The notes under the pieces: generated by a model
What the model was told of the DNA's origin: nothing
Database searches by the model: none
Seen by the model: only the letters and a program-made list of their open reading frames with translations
Shown here: piece after piece, positions 53,531 to 64,000 of the stretch
Layout: each line of letters begins with the position of its first letter
Position numbering within the stretch: position 1 is the first letter of the stretch
Position numbers and translations under genes: made by a program
NCBI RefSeq assembly: GCF_052857255.1
Contig: NC_135497.1
Coordinates: forward strand, 550,665,531 to 550,729,530
Source of the DNA: Amblyomma americanum
Taxonomy: Eukaryota; Arthropoda; Arachnida; Ixodida; Ixodidae
Direction: 5' to 3'
DNA: 64,000 bases

Positions 53531-53545
53531 TATTGCTTCGCAATA
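53531..53545. repeat. Short terminal-type palindrome
   Basis: TATTGCTTCGCAATA is a perfect 6-bp stem with a 3-nt loop, followed by AAAAC. It lies 410 bp upstream of the Helitron-type ORF, where the 5' end of the element would be expected. Confidence 0.45.
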
Positions 53546-55956
53546 AAACACCGCTCCTATTGCTGACATGCTGACTTGGAATCCCCTTGGAATGCAGCCT
53601 TTTTGAAATGTGCTGCTTTTTTGGAAGCTCCTCTCCCGATCTTTTCACACTGCGCTCCTCTCCGGGGGGTAACAGACGAGTTGGTACCTGCTTAGTGGCT
53701 TTGTCCTGTGTCTCGCTGCATGTTTCATTAGCTTCCAGTTCCTAGTTCCTACATCCCTATTATTCCTCACAATACAGTTTTCACCAACGTCCTAGCGGCC
53801 GCCACCTCTGGGGCTAGATTACGGCGATGAAAGGCAATAATACGTTTTCCGTAATCCGCTTATCGCCAACCTTTTTCCGCGTACGCAGCGGAAGGTAGCC
53901 TGTGCGACCAAAAATGACTCCCGTGACGTCACGGCTTCATAGAAAAACAAAATGAGGCACTTTTTTCTCGTGTAATTGACTGTTTTCCGTCTTGTTAACA
54001 CCTGTAGTCTTGTAACGATTATTTCTACTAATATTGAAGCATATTTTCTTGCGTTTCATAATCTCGTCCAAGCGGTTGTCAGTGGAAACCACTTTACAAG
54101 GAACTACATCACGAGAGCGTCCCCAACACATTGAGTCGCTGTTCAAGCGTATCAAAACGTAGTTCAACAAAGCTGGCCCTCGTTGTAGAAACTGCTTTAT
54201 TTTCATAAAATTGGAGAACACGAATTAATAGTAGATCGACGCGACGCAATTTTTTTCGTTGCTGTCCATCGCTTTTGCGAGATGCCGTCAGAGCGATGGA
54301 TTCGGATAAGGGCAGGAGATAGAGTTCAATCGTGACATTGAGTAGCCTCCGATTTGTTGAGGACATAACTCAGGGCCTAGGGAAGAATGGGCCATGGTGT
54401 TACGCCAGTATAAGCACTGAGCACAGAAAGTTCGGAGCAAAACTAGATGAGAATAAAATTATCAACTGGTAGGGAATCGCAAAATAGTTGCACGGCCGCA
54501 GGTCCGGACCACAGGCATGAAATCGCTAGGAGAATATGAATGAGGGAGCTGGAGAGCACTGACAGGCACTCTAAAGTTATGTCCAGACCTGTAAACAAAT
54601 CTTGCCACACATCGATCAAAAACTTCAATGTTATCGAAAAGGCTTCGAATTGAAATGTGGAAAACAAAGATGTCCATTTGAGTGTTTTAAATAACGCGGC
54701 AATCTGGACACCTTTACCAGACATACAGTATCCGCTATGTGTACTTTCAGGTTCTGCACAATGGCATGCCGCTGGTTAGAACAGCCACGTATTTTTTTAG
54801 CACAGCTGCGTCAAACCTTCACTCTGAAACGCTTTGTGGTTCGTCACGCGTAATATTGGTGCACTCTTCTGAAGCAAGGCAGCCGGATTCGAGACGGGCT
54901 CCCTAGGCACCATTATATCACGTTCAAACACGCACGGACCGTTTCCAGTAATGGCAGTGTTATTACGTGCAAGCCCGCGGGTGCGTTTTTTAACTGCATA
55001 AAATTTCGGGCTGATGTCTTTGTATTTAAAACAGCGTTTTAAACAGCAGTTCTCGAATCCCCACATGCATTTTCCCAGCTGAAGCACAAGCCATGAAATA
55101 ACATGGAATCAATTTTAACGCAGCAGCACCTCTCCCAACTTCGGCACACGCCACCAGCTTCCAGGCGCCATCTGCAATGTGCTGGGCGATAACTAATTTC
55201 ACATAAAAATAAATCGGAAACCTTCTTTAGCAACGATGAGCCAGACCGTCACGTAGTACTGTTTTAAATGATATATTTCAGGGTAGTTAAGAATGATGAG
55301 CACTTTTCTACACGTATTTTTATTACGCAGTTATATAGTATAATGTCCGAAAATGGCAATATTTAGGCCATTTCCCTGGCGCTGCTATCTTCATAGGCCG
55401 GAGCACGCTGTGAACATATTAGGTTAATGGTGCAAAGCTGAAGCTGTTAATAGCGCAGATTGGTAGGTTTCTCGTGGTGGAGCGGTAAAAGCCAGTTCCG
55501 ACCATGGCTTTGCGGCGCCAGTAAATTCCGGAAGTATACCTTGGACATCGTTTCCTCGAATCACATATATATCATAGAATTCGGATATCGAACCGAACTT
55601 CATTTACTGAAACGATCGCAACTACACCAAATAAATCTATTTGCTACTTTTGTCACAAAACAAAGAACAGCGGCAGATAGCCTAAGCCATGTTAAATTAT
55701 TCAAGCTCACGGCAGGCTAATATGCGAAATAAACTGAAAAACTAACTTAAGTTAGACTGGAGCTAGTTAGAAAGGACTTAAAAGCTAGCTAGCTTCCACG
55801 CAGTTTCACTCGCCCACGTGATCAGTGCATATAAGCGTTGCGTTATTTGCTTTAGAACCTCGGGCCCCCTATGGCTCTGCAATTGAACTGCAGTTGTTGT
55901 AATTGCGTTTTACCTGTGTTTCTCGTTTTCTGATCCATGTTCCTTTTGTGGATGTT
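53546..55956. other. No recognised gene
   Basis: A 14-bp perfect palindrome CCGTGACGTCACGG lies at 53921-53934. Reverse frames at 54443-54724 and 54797-55087 have no motif. Otherwise AT-rich and featureless. Confidence 0.4.
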
Positions 55957-56175
55957 CAGTCGGGGACAAAAGTCTGGAGACCACATGTTCCTCAAACGAA
56001 GCCAATAGCTCTGCAATTAGCCGGCGGCTGGAGACCACACTTGTGGAGGTGAATGTCAAAATTTTGTTCTTTCATCTCCACAAATAAATAAGTGCGGTCT
56101 CCAGCCGCTGGCTAATAATAGAACTATCGGCTTCGTTTCAGGAACATGGGGTCTCCAGACATTTGCCCCCGACTG
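55957..56175. mobile_element. 219-bp MITE with long terminal inverted repeats
   Basis: CAGTCGGGG...CCCCGACTG ends. The arms pair over about 85 bp (55957-56042 with about 56091-56175) with roughly 85% identity, including GTCTGGAGACC and AACGAAGCC blocks. The CAGT terminus suggests the Tc1/mariner group, but no TA duplication is intact at the left flank. Confidence 0.7.
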
Positions 56176-56446
56176 TATGTTATGTACATATGTGTTTCAA
56201 AGACGGGGGGAGGGGGGGGAGTATGCATGCGTTTTGCAATAAGAATAAAATTGTCGCTTAAATTTTGTTTCACTGTAATTCCTCATATGGCATCGAGCCG
56301 GCGCTTTCCTAATGTAGTACCGAGCCACCAGCGTCGCTCAATTTTTCAAAAACAACATAAGCAGCGCACCGTTGCACAGAGGCAAAGTTTGAAGCAAAGA
56401 AAGGTAGGAGTCGGAGGAAGAGTGATTAATTAATAGATATAGGAGG
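56176..56446. other. Unique sequence left of the Penelope cassette
   Basis: No feature recognised except a G run at 56205-56219. Confidence 0.4.
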
Positions 56447-56459
56447 TAAGTCCATCGCA

Positions 56460-56758
56460 TACTGAAGAAGTTGGCGCGGAAAAACGAGGACAAGCGAGAC
56501 AAACAAAGACGAGCGCTACTCACAACTGAAGGTTTATTCCAGACAATGCTCAAATAAATAGTGAAACCAGTAACTTGTGGTGTTCATGACGTTTGTTTGT
56601 TTTTGTTCTTGTTGGTTTCACTATTTATTCGAGCATTGTCTGGAATAAACCTTCAGTTGTGAGTAGCGCTCGTCTTTGTTTGTCTCGCTTGTCCTCGTTT
56701 TTCCGCGCCAACTTCTTCAGTATGCATTTCAACCAACTCGCCCAACTTTCGGCTCTTC
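56460..56758 (+). mobile_element. Miniature Penelope-type foldback cassette with 13-bp target duplication
   Basis: Arms 56460-56569 and 56613-56722 are reverse complements with one mismatch in 110 bp; the loop is 43 bp. A single-copy tail of 36 bp (56723-56758) contains CCAACTCGCCCAACTTTC. The whole is flanked by TAAGTCCATCGCA at 56447-56459 and again at 56759-56771. The arm sequence matches the 3' end of the Penelope-like element at 1256-1440. There is no ORF, so mobilisation would need another element's protein. Confidence 0.85.
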
Positions 56759-56771
56759 TAAGTCCATCGCA

Positions 56772-58077
56772 GCGGCGAAGCGCTAAGACCGAAATGGCCC
56801 GCTTTCAGCACCGAGATGAAGAGAATTATGGCGCATCCACCTGAGGCGCATCCACATGCTTAGCCGCGTGCGCCTCGGGCTGCAAATTCTCTCGGGACTA
56901 TGCCACCCCCTGTGTCGCAAAACAAACGCGGACTCCCTATTCTTGCCCTGTGGGTGTTGCGCAACGGAAGTGCAACCTTTTCTTTCGGAGCAACCTCGGT
57001 GCCAGTAGTTGGGTGTGAAGGGGGCTTGCAAGCCTTGTTTTTTTTTTTCAGGCACATACACAGCACACGCACACTGACCCTTCACCCCCCCTCCCCACGC
57101 ACAAAAAAACAAAAACATCGGAGCCTGCATGAGTCTCTTCGAAACACGTAAGCATGGTTTAACCAGCCACGTGGTTTGAGTAAAGCTGCGTTTACCTGAA
57201 AAGTACAATTCAGCCGAAACATGTGAAGAAAACAAGTCGTGACTCGTTTATACGACCCCTGTTGATATGGACGACTAGAATTAGGGACAATTTAAAAAAG
57301 CTAGCCGTCGCGGCAAAAAAATGTCATGACATCTGACGCGAAGGCAGCCAAGGGCCTGTGCTCAGTTGCTGGCGGAATTTACTAAATCACACACACAAAA
57401 TAAGTAGGCATATTTGACGCCGTTCCTTTCTGCCCCTGTGCAAAGACTGCGGGGAGGGAGCGCCGACGTGCCGACATGGCCTTGAAAACAACCCGGCATG
57501 CCGGCCCGAACAGCGTTTCCTTCTCCTCTCTCTTTCTTTCGCCACGTGCGCGTGGACAGCTGCGGGCACTGCTTGAAAAAAAAGGAAGAAAATAAAAATT
57601 TTTCTCATCACGTGACCAAAGAAGCTGGATTTTGGCGGCATTGGAAGCCGAAGCCGAAGGCAATCTTTTCCGGCGGCATGGCCTGCATGGCCGCGGTACG
57701 TTAGGATGTTGGGCACAATTTTCCTTCATGTCAGGCACAATTCGGCGCTTGCACGGACGTTTGTCTGCTGCCTGTAGCTGCTTCGAGTCCTATCGTGTCT
57801 TTTTCCACTCTTCCCTCTCTGGCGAACGTGTTCAGTTCAGGATGCTTGCTACGAAGACGGATTTGGGTTGGAACGACTTGGCGTGTGCGACTTCGTGAGG
57901 CCACCAGCGAGGGCGGATCGAGCACGCGAGAAGAGTGGAGAGTTGCTTCCATCTTGACTTTTCGTCGATACATGTAAGTCATAATGCAGTGCATGCTCAA
58001 GCGTAGAAAGTTGGGCTTGTTGACGTGCTTTCGTCTTGAAAACAGCGCTTAAGATGGACAACACGAGCGCCTCCGTC
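56772..58077. other. No recognised gene
   Basis: GC-balanced sequence with overlapping frames on both strands around 57.4-58.0 kb but no motif. The segment 57600-57970 is CpG-rich (AGCCGAAGCCGAAGG, GGCGGCATGG) and ends in a possible splice donor (ACATGTAAGT at 57971), so an untranslated promoter/first exon is conceivable but unsupported. Confidence 0.35.
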
Positions 58078-58090
58078 TTTCTCGTCCCGT

Positions 58091-58690
58091 TCAGCAAGGC
58101 GAAAATTTGGGCGGGTTGGTAAGTATTCATCATTTTTGCTCACAGCGCAACAAGAACGGGACACGAGGCTAAAGACAAACACAAACAAGCGCTGACTATC
58201 AACAGTTTTTTTTTATTGAACGAAATGCGTATAAAGCCGCCGCGGTGGCTGAGTGGTTATGGCGCTCGGCCGCTGGCCCTAAAGACGCGGATTCGATACC
58301 GGCCGCGGCGGTCGAATTTCGGCGGAGGCGAAATTCTAGAGGCCCGTGTACTGTGCGATGTCAGTGCACGTTAAAGAACCCCAGGTGGTCGAAATTTCCG
58401 GAGGCCTTCACTACGGCGTCTCTCTTAGCCTGAGTCGCTTTGAGACGTTAAGCCCCCATAAACGAAACCTTGAAATGCGTATATATACAGACAATGAAAG
58501 ACTTATCAAGACAAGAAAAGTTATCTGGAAGGCACGTGGGAGGTCAGATAACTCACTTCTCTCTCAGATAATGTATATATGTACGCCTTTTGTTCTTCAA
58601 TAAAAAACCAGTGAATAGTCAGCGCTTAATTGTGTTTGTCTTTCGTCTCGTGCCCCGTTCTTGTTGCGGTGTGATCAAAAATCATGAATA
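58091..58690 (-). mobile_element. Second Penelope-type foldback cassette with 13-bp target duplication
   Basis: Arms 58124-58220 and 58596-58690 pair over about 95 bp (AGCGCT..., GTGTTTGTCTTT, CCGTTCTTGTTGCG). The 33-bp tail lies on the left (58091-58123, with GGGCGGGTTGGT), so the element points left. TTTCTCGTCCCGT occurs at 58078-58090 and 58691-58703. The loop is enlarged by a SINE (58234-58471). It has the same layout as the cassette at 56460-56758. Confidence 0.82.
58234..58471 (+). mobile_element. Ruka-like tRNA-derived SINE, best copy, with 12-bp target duplication
   Basis: The head GCCGCGGTGGCTGAGTGG carries an A box and GATTCGATACC the B box, spaced as in tRNA, so RNA polymerase III transcription is likely. 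The body has GGCGGAGGCGAAATTC, GTGCACGTTAAAGAACCCC and CCAGGTGGTCGAAATTTCC, and ends CCCCCATAAACGAAACCTT. GAAATGCGTATA flanks it at 58222-58233 and 58472-58483. It sits inside the Penelope cassette loop and is therefore the younger insertion. Confidence 0.88.
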
Positions 58691-58726
58691 TTTCTCGTCC
58701 CGTCTTTCCCGCAGTTATCAAGACGA

Positions 58727-60924
58727 AGCTGGGTGATTCCACGCAAGATCAAACTGCCTAAATATTTCATATTTTAAGTTTCCTTGATTCAGTAGGCCAA
58801 CAGTGAATTTCGTGTTGTGAAAGTGCTTATATTTCAAAAGAAAAAATTATAAACGACGCCGTGGCAGAGGCAGCGTTTTCAAGCACAGCTCATTTTCGCA
58901 AATTTGTTATGACGTAAGAATCTAGATGTGAAAGCCATGGTGGATATATTTCTCGTGCTAAATGTACAGGTGAGAAGGAATAAGTCAGGCTTATTTCCGC
59001 ATTTTTGAGGATGTTTGCTGGAAAATATTTCGAAAACGAGACGACTCAAAACGACACTATTTTCAGGAATTTTTTTCGGCACAAATATTAAGCACGTTTC
59101 CTTCAAATTTGTACAATAGATAAACATTGAGGTGCTAAAAAAGGGTGTACCAGTTTTCCTTGTTATATAATATAGGGAAGTGCAAGAAATATTGCCCTAA
59201 ATTTGACATTTCTGAACATAGTAGTGTTTTTCAAAAATGTTTACAAAAAACTGCATTCCCAATTTTTCTTAAAACTCTGGAAACAAGTCTTGAGAAGGAG
59301 GTGAAAAAATGTTATCCTAGCTCAAACTTGTAATTTTTTAGCATCAGCAGGAGCACCTAAATAAGGGGACGGAAGCTGCAAACATGCCCTCCGCTGCTCT
59401 AAATTTTCTCCAGATCCCAACACAGACCTTTTCCATCAAGAAAGAGCATACCTAATACTTTTTGAGGACAGACACTGATCTGTGATGTAAGAAGGATTCG
59501 GTAGTGCCGTTATGGCCCGGTGCAGGTAACAACTTGGAGTGTGGCCCATAGGAATGCATCTAAAGAAAAGTTTTTTATGTAATTCTATTGCTGCACAGCG
59601 CACCTATGAAGCTGTGTGTGTCCCCAGGCCCTCGCTTTGTCGTTTGACTGCAGGCATACTGTGGCTAATTTTCTTTTCTAATTCGCGTTTGATTTAAAAA
59701 TACATTTTCTTTTCTTTTTTAGCCGCTGTTAATTTATTTGAATTGGTTATGCTGGTATATCCTAGATTGGTGATAGCTATGCTGCAGTAGGCATTCGTTC
59801 AACTTATGTACAATTTTCTTTAAACTTTTGCTTATCACAGAGCCTCCAAAATGTCTATGGTAAAAGCTATGGTACAGAATGTAGATTTGTAAAGCACCTC
59901 TGGCCAGCACATATTGGGTTATTTGTTTTGAGAAAACATTGACTTTGAAATGATGCTGTTTACTTCAGCGTTCATTTCTACTGTTTAGTTGGCTTTTTTT
60001 AATTGAAAGACAACCTTATATGGGCACTGTGCAGTCAGAAAATTACATTGAGAACTTTTGTTGACCTGCACTCAGCGATAGCGGTGCTACTGAATTCTGT
60101 TTATGTTACAGATCGGTGTCAATCCACAAAAAGTATTCGGTACGCTCTCTCTTGATGGAAAAGGTGCGTCTTGGGATATGGGGAAAATTTAGAGTAGCGA
60201 AGAGCGTTTGCTGCTTCTGCCTCCTCATTTAGGCACTCTGGGTGATGTTCAAAAAGCTACAATTTTGAGCTTGGATAACATTGTTGGAAACAAAATTATG
60301 CAGCACGTTCTTTCATACACTTTTTTTCCTTCTAGAGGCTTGTTTCATGAGTTTTAAGAAAAATTTGAGATGGGGCGTTTTTTCCTTTGATTTTTGAAAA
60401 ACACTACTTTATTAAAAAATTCCAGATTTACGGCAATACTTCTCGCACTTCCCAATTTTATGTAATAATGAAAGCTGGTGTACTTTTTAGCACCTCAATG
60501 GTTATTAATTGTGCAAATTTGAAATATAAGTGTTATATATTTGTGGAGAAAAAAATGAAAATAACGTCGTTTCAGACTTGTGTCGTTTTCGAAATTTTTT
60601 CCAGCAAGCGACAACTTCCTCAAAATGGCGGAAATAAGCCCACATATTCCTTCTCACCTCCACATTTAGCACGAATATTATACACATCATGCTTTCATAT
60701 CTAGATACTTACGTCATGGCAAATTAGCGAAATTGAGCTCTGCGTGAAAATGCTGCCTCTGCCTTGATATCGTTTATAATTTTTTTCTCCTCAAATATTA
60801 GCATTTTCACAACACAAAATTCACAGTTGGCCTACTGACTAATGTGGGCATAATAAGTAAAATAATTAAGAAAATTAAAAACGAAATATTTAGGCAGTTT
60901 GTTATTTCATGCAATCACCCAGCT
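58727..60924. mobile_element. 2.2-kb element with ~780-bp inverted repeats
   Basis: AGCTGGGTGATT at 58727 pairs with AATCACCCAGCT ending at 60924. Matching blocks continue inward: AAACTGCCTAAATATTTC, CAGTAGGCCAAC, GTGTTGTGAAA, ATTATAAACGA, GGCAGAGGCAGC, CATGACGTAAG, GGTGAGAAGGAATA, TTTCGAAAACGA, AAGAAATATTG-type, down to about 59500 and 60105. Identity is roughly 75-80% by eye. The 600-bp centre holds no gene. This looks like a non-autonomous foldback element of unknown superfamily. Confidence 0.78.
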
Positions 60925-61166
60925 GTCAGAAGCGATAAGATGTGCATTTAAAGTTTTAAATATATGACCCTTACAGCGCAGTGATTAAGCATCGACCGTA
61001 CTCACTGCCATAACCTGGAACCGAGAAAGCGTGAGTACTGCCTCTCATGTTTATTTGGCATCATGTACACTTGTAATCAGCCAGGTTTTTGTGAAGTTAT
61101 AGGTTTGTTCTTTGTTTTGTACGGTTAGTTTCACTAGTGGAAACATTTTTCTTTTATTTGAACCTT

Positions 61167-61302
61167 ATGGTTTATGCTTCATGGGGCTTGACGTTCCAAA
61201 GTGACTCGGGCTATGAGGGACACCGTAGTGGAAGGCTCTCGAAATTTCGACCACCTTGGGTTCTTTAACGTGTACGGACATCACACAGTACACACACGCA
61301 CC
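61167..61302 (-). mobile_element. Ruka-like SINE, 3' fragment
   Basis: In reverse orientation it matches the last 140 bp of the SINE at 58234-58471: GGGGCTTGACGTTCCAAAGT, GACTCGGGCTATGAGGGACA, CGAAATTTCGACCACC, GGGTTCTTTAACGTG. The tRNA head is missing (5' truncation). Confidence 0.8.
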
Positions 61303-64000
61303 ACTCAGCACTGAGTGCATATATATTTTTAGAAGTATGTAAAGCTAAATTCTGAACACTCTGCATGTTAAATTTTATGCCTGATGATGCAGACAGTCTG
61401 TCTTTCCAAATGTGGGGCATTAGGTAAATTTAGAACCTTTTGCTGCTAAAGCAGTGTTAGCATCACTCCTCCCCCCAAAGCAATTATTTGTTGTGTATGA
61501 TGCCTCAGCATGTAGTAAAAACATTCCTTAGAGTAAAAGCATCTAAGTAATCATCGAGGGTAAATCCAACTGCTTTCGCTTGATTGTTGAATCAGATGTC
61601 TGATTATACCATAATTTTTCTCATGCAGTTCATTTTAAATGCAGTGCTCTACACGTGGTACGCCCAAGAAATCAAGGAAATAAAGAAAGGGCTGAATTCT
61701 GGTTTATTAAAAGTGCACTAAGCAGTCTTTAACACTGGCAAAATTTAAGCTGTGCATCTTCACGACTTTGGGTGCTAGCGTGGCTTATGCTTTTCGTATA
61801 AAAATACAAGCTTGCTGTGGCATTAAATGCTGCAACCCAAGCTCCAACTTGCTCGCAATGTTCTTGGCATCCAGGCTCTATCTTCTACTCTCTTTTAATG
61901 TGTCCCAGGATATGAAGTACACTGTTAGAACGCACTTCCAACAGGTGAAAGCATTAATTAAAGACTATTGCCTATCTGCGCTCTGTGATGCCTAGTAGGT
62001 TCAGCTGCCGCGCTGTAGTATGAAAGAGAGCAGCAGCGCTTCTGGTGGCTTTCCAGAGCGTAACGATCTGCCGGAAAGGTAGATGCACCCTCCCAGGCAA
62101 GCCACTGTAATATATTCTAGTTCACTATAATGATGTCATTCTAACTGTTACAATGCTGCCTGTGAAATAAGATGCTATGGCTTCCTAGACAGTACTTCTG
62201 TGCAGTGAATTTATATGAGCAGACTTGTTTGCATTGAATTGTTACATATATATGGTGATAAAAAGATGGTATGCATTTTTCAGAGGATGACGTACATCAT
62301 CGTGTTCATATTTAATGCAGGTTGCCAGCAGCTGGTTTTGCTGCTTGCCCTACAAGCAGTGCCACTGCCACCACTGGTCCAGGCCCTGCCCTTTTTTGCG
62401 CTTTTAAAAGTTGCGAAAGCTGGGATTTCTTCAGTGAGTGCATCATTTATAACTTTCTTACAGATTTCTGAACATGTAAGATGCCATTAACACATTCAGC
62501 AGTTTGCTTTTGAAATGAGCAATGTTCAGATGTTTGTATGTGAAGACTTGTGCTTGTACATTTATTGTAGAAGATGCCTCTGTGAAATGCTCATTGGACT
62601 ACACAACCCAGCACTCCTGCTTCTCTTTGGTCAGAGTGACTGAAAAACTTTTGTTTCTGTTGTCGCTATGTTAGCAGAATAAGCATTAGAGCATGGTCTT
62701 GTATTACCAGCTTGTAACTGCTGATGGAAAGTTCGCAGTAGCAGTACCAGTTACTTATTCCCTGTAATTTTTGCGGTACTGTAATGTACTCCCATAATAC
62801 TGTTGTCTGATGGAGGATATGAACTCATAGCAGTGTAAACTAATATTCTGCACATAAAGACTAAAAACTCTGTGTTCTGTATTTCACAGTTTATGAATAT
62901 TGGATTCTGCAGCTTTTTATGCCTTTGTGATTGTGAAAATGTTCTCTTAAGCATTATAGGGACACTTACAATGGACGAAAGTTTACCTGTATCTAGTCTA
63001 TGTAATTCTAAACGCAACGAGACCACTCTCACCAGAAGTGAAGCTTTTGTAAACTAGCGATGACCAAACAACAAAATACATGGGTTACTGTGGCCAGCGG
63101 GTTAGCAACTGCGCGTGTCTACAGTTAATTTTTGGCAGAGATAGCAGAGGCTTTGCTACACTGTTATTCACTTGAGAACGATGGCAACCAGTCTTTGGGT
63201 GTGTGTCAAGAGTTTGCATCGAGTATTTGGATCACGAGCTTGAATCAAGCATTAGGAAATATCAAAATTCAATTACCTCACTCCTAAATTGGTTCTGGAT
63301 GCCATACAAACATTAATGTGCCAAGAAAAAGCCAGAGAGTGTGCCAAGAACACTAATTAGATTCTAATTAGCATGACTGGATAGAAGTGAGATTTATGAA
63401 TCCGTCACTGCACTCCAAATGCCCCACGTATTGCGCTCAACCATCTCCAGTTTGTTGACGAAAATTCAGTCAAGCTGGTAGCAGCATGCGTTATCTAAGC
63501 TAAATTAATTTAGGCAAAAAAAGTTTGTGAGGTGTCAGTTTGAACATTTCTGAAATGTGTGAAACCAGGCATTGCTCAATAATGATCAAAAATCCAAATT
63601 TTTAGAAAACACTTCACAAATTTTCTAGTGACATTTGCACATATTCTGGTTTTTGATATGATTCATATCCTGTATTTTTGTACGGTATAAGTAGTTTTAG
63701 GTTTAAATAAAATTCAAAAAATTTACTATTTTGACATTTAAAAAATATCATCTTCCTCTCAGAACGGCCTTTCTGCCTACCTAGATTTCTATTACTAATA
63801 AAAGTTGTTACAGCTGATGGAACTGAATGCGTCAAAGTGAATTAAAATACTGAAGTTGGAGAAAAGTGTTTCGGAACATAAGTAAACACTTTTTTATTTC
63901 ACCTTGAGGTGGTCGAAGTCAAAATAAAGACGATTGCGGGCTTAGTAGAACAATTTATTGGCTTTCATTTCGGAAGTTTTAATTGAGGTGGTTTTTGTTC
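61303..64000. other. No recognised gene
   Basis: AT-rich. Forward frames at 61768-61995 and 62215-62490 are short and without motif. A possible splice acceptor (TTAATGCAG at 62312-62320) precedes a 60-codon Ala/Gly/Thr-rich stretch in one frame, but nothing supports a gene. No repeat was identified. Confidence 0.4.

Noticed and set aside
57382..57738. Reverse frames of 109-118 codons around 57.4-57.7 kb
   Set aside because: Overlapping frames on both strands with Arg/Ser/Ala-rich low-information composition and no domain.
60962..61030. Second tRNA-like segment (CAGCGCAGTGATTAAGC)
   Set aside because: No B box at the right distance and no stem structure.

Overview
The window looks like arthropod nuclear DNA and most probably comes from a hard tick. 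This is inferred from the repeat content: a tRNA-derived SINE of the kind described as Ruka in ticks, GIY-YIG Penelope-like elements, LINEs ending in (TAC)n or CT-rich tails, PIF/Harbinger elements and Helitron-like proteins rich in ETPEQR-type repeats. Apparent GT-AG introns and many AATAAA signals also fit a eukaryote. There is no bacterial gene organisation, rRNA or intact tRNA gene, or CRISPR array. Nearly everything recognisable is mobile DNA at different stages of decay. Only one gene looks non-transposon in outline, a split THAP-domain gene, and it has been hit by a LINE.

Layout. 1-1440: a Penelope-like element as an almost perfect 587-bp inverted repeat, both arms encoding a GIY-YIG endonuclease. 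It abuts a reverse-strand LINE (about 1440-4797) that itself sits in an exon of a THAP-domain gene (4797-5960). 6.2-9.7 kb: remnants of LINEs, a Myb/SANT-like exon and a Penelope end. 10.2-14.3 kb: a Harbinger terminus, a broken Harbinger transposase gene and a facing coiled-coil exon. 15.4-16.5 kb: a Gypsy-type LTR with primer-binding site and gag remnant. 19.5-25.3 kb: a Penelope remnant, a 197-bp tandem duplication and a decayed transposase-like gene. 25.9-37.2 kb: SINE copies, a 5'-truncated LINE with target-site duplication, a reverse-transcriptase remnant and a Penelope end. 38.8-40.3 kb: an RTE-like LINE split by a Helitron-like element. 41.1-42.0 kb: a short Harbinger-like element. 45.4-51.6 kb: a complete but inactivated two-ORF LINE inserted into an older Harbinger-like element. 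52.4-53.5 kb: a second Helitron-like ORF with tandem 118-bp repeats upstream. 56.0-61.3 kb: a MITE, two miniature Penelope-type foldback cassettes each with a 13-bp target duplication (one carrying a SINE with its own 12-bp duplication), and a 2.2-kb element with very long inverted repeats. From 61.3 kb to the end I recognise nothing.

How the parts relate. The window is a record of nested insertions. The order can be read in several places: THAP exon, then LINE, then Penelope; Harbinger-like element, then LINE; RTE-like LINE, then Helitron-like element; unique DNA, then Penelope cassette, then SINE. The most distinctive theme is that three Penelope-type insertions share one design: two inverted arms followed by a single-copy tail of about 33-40 bp.
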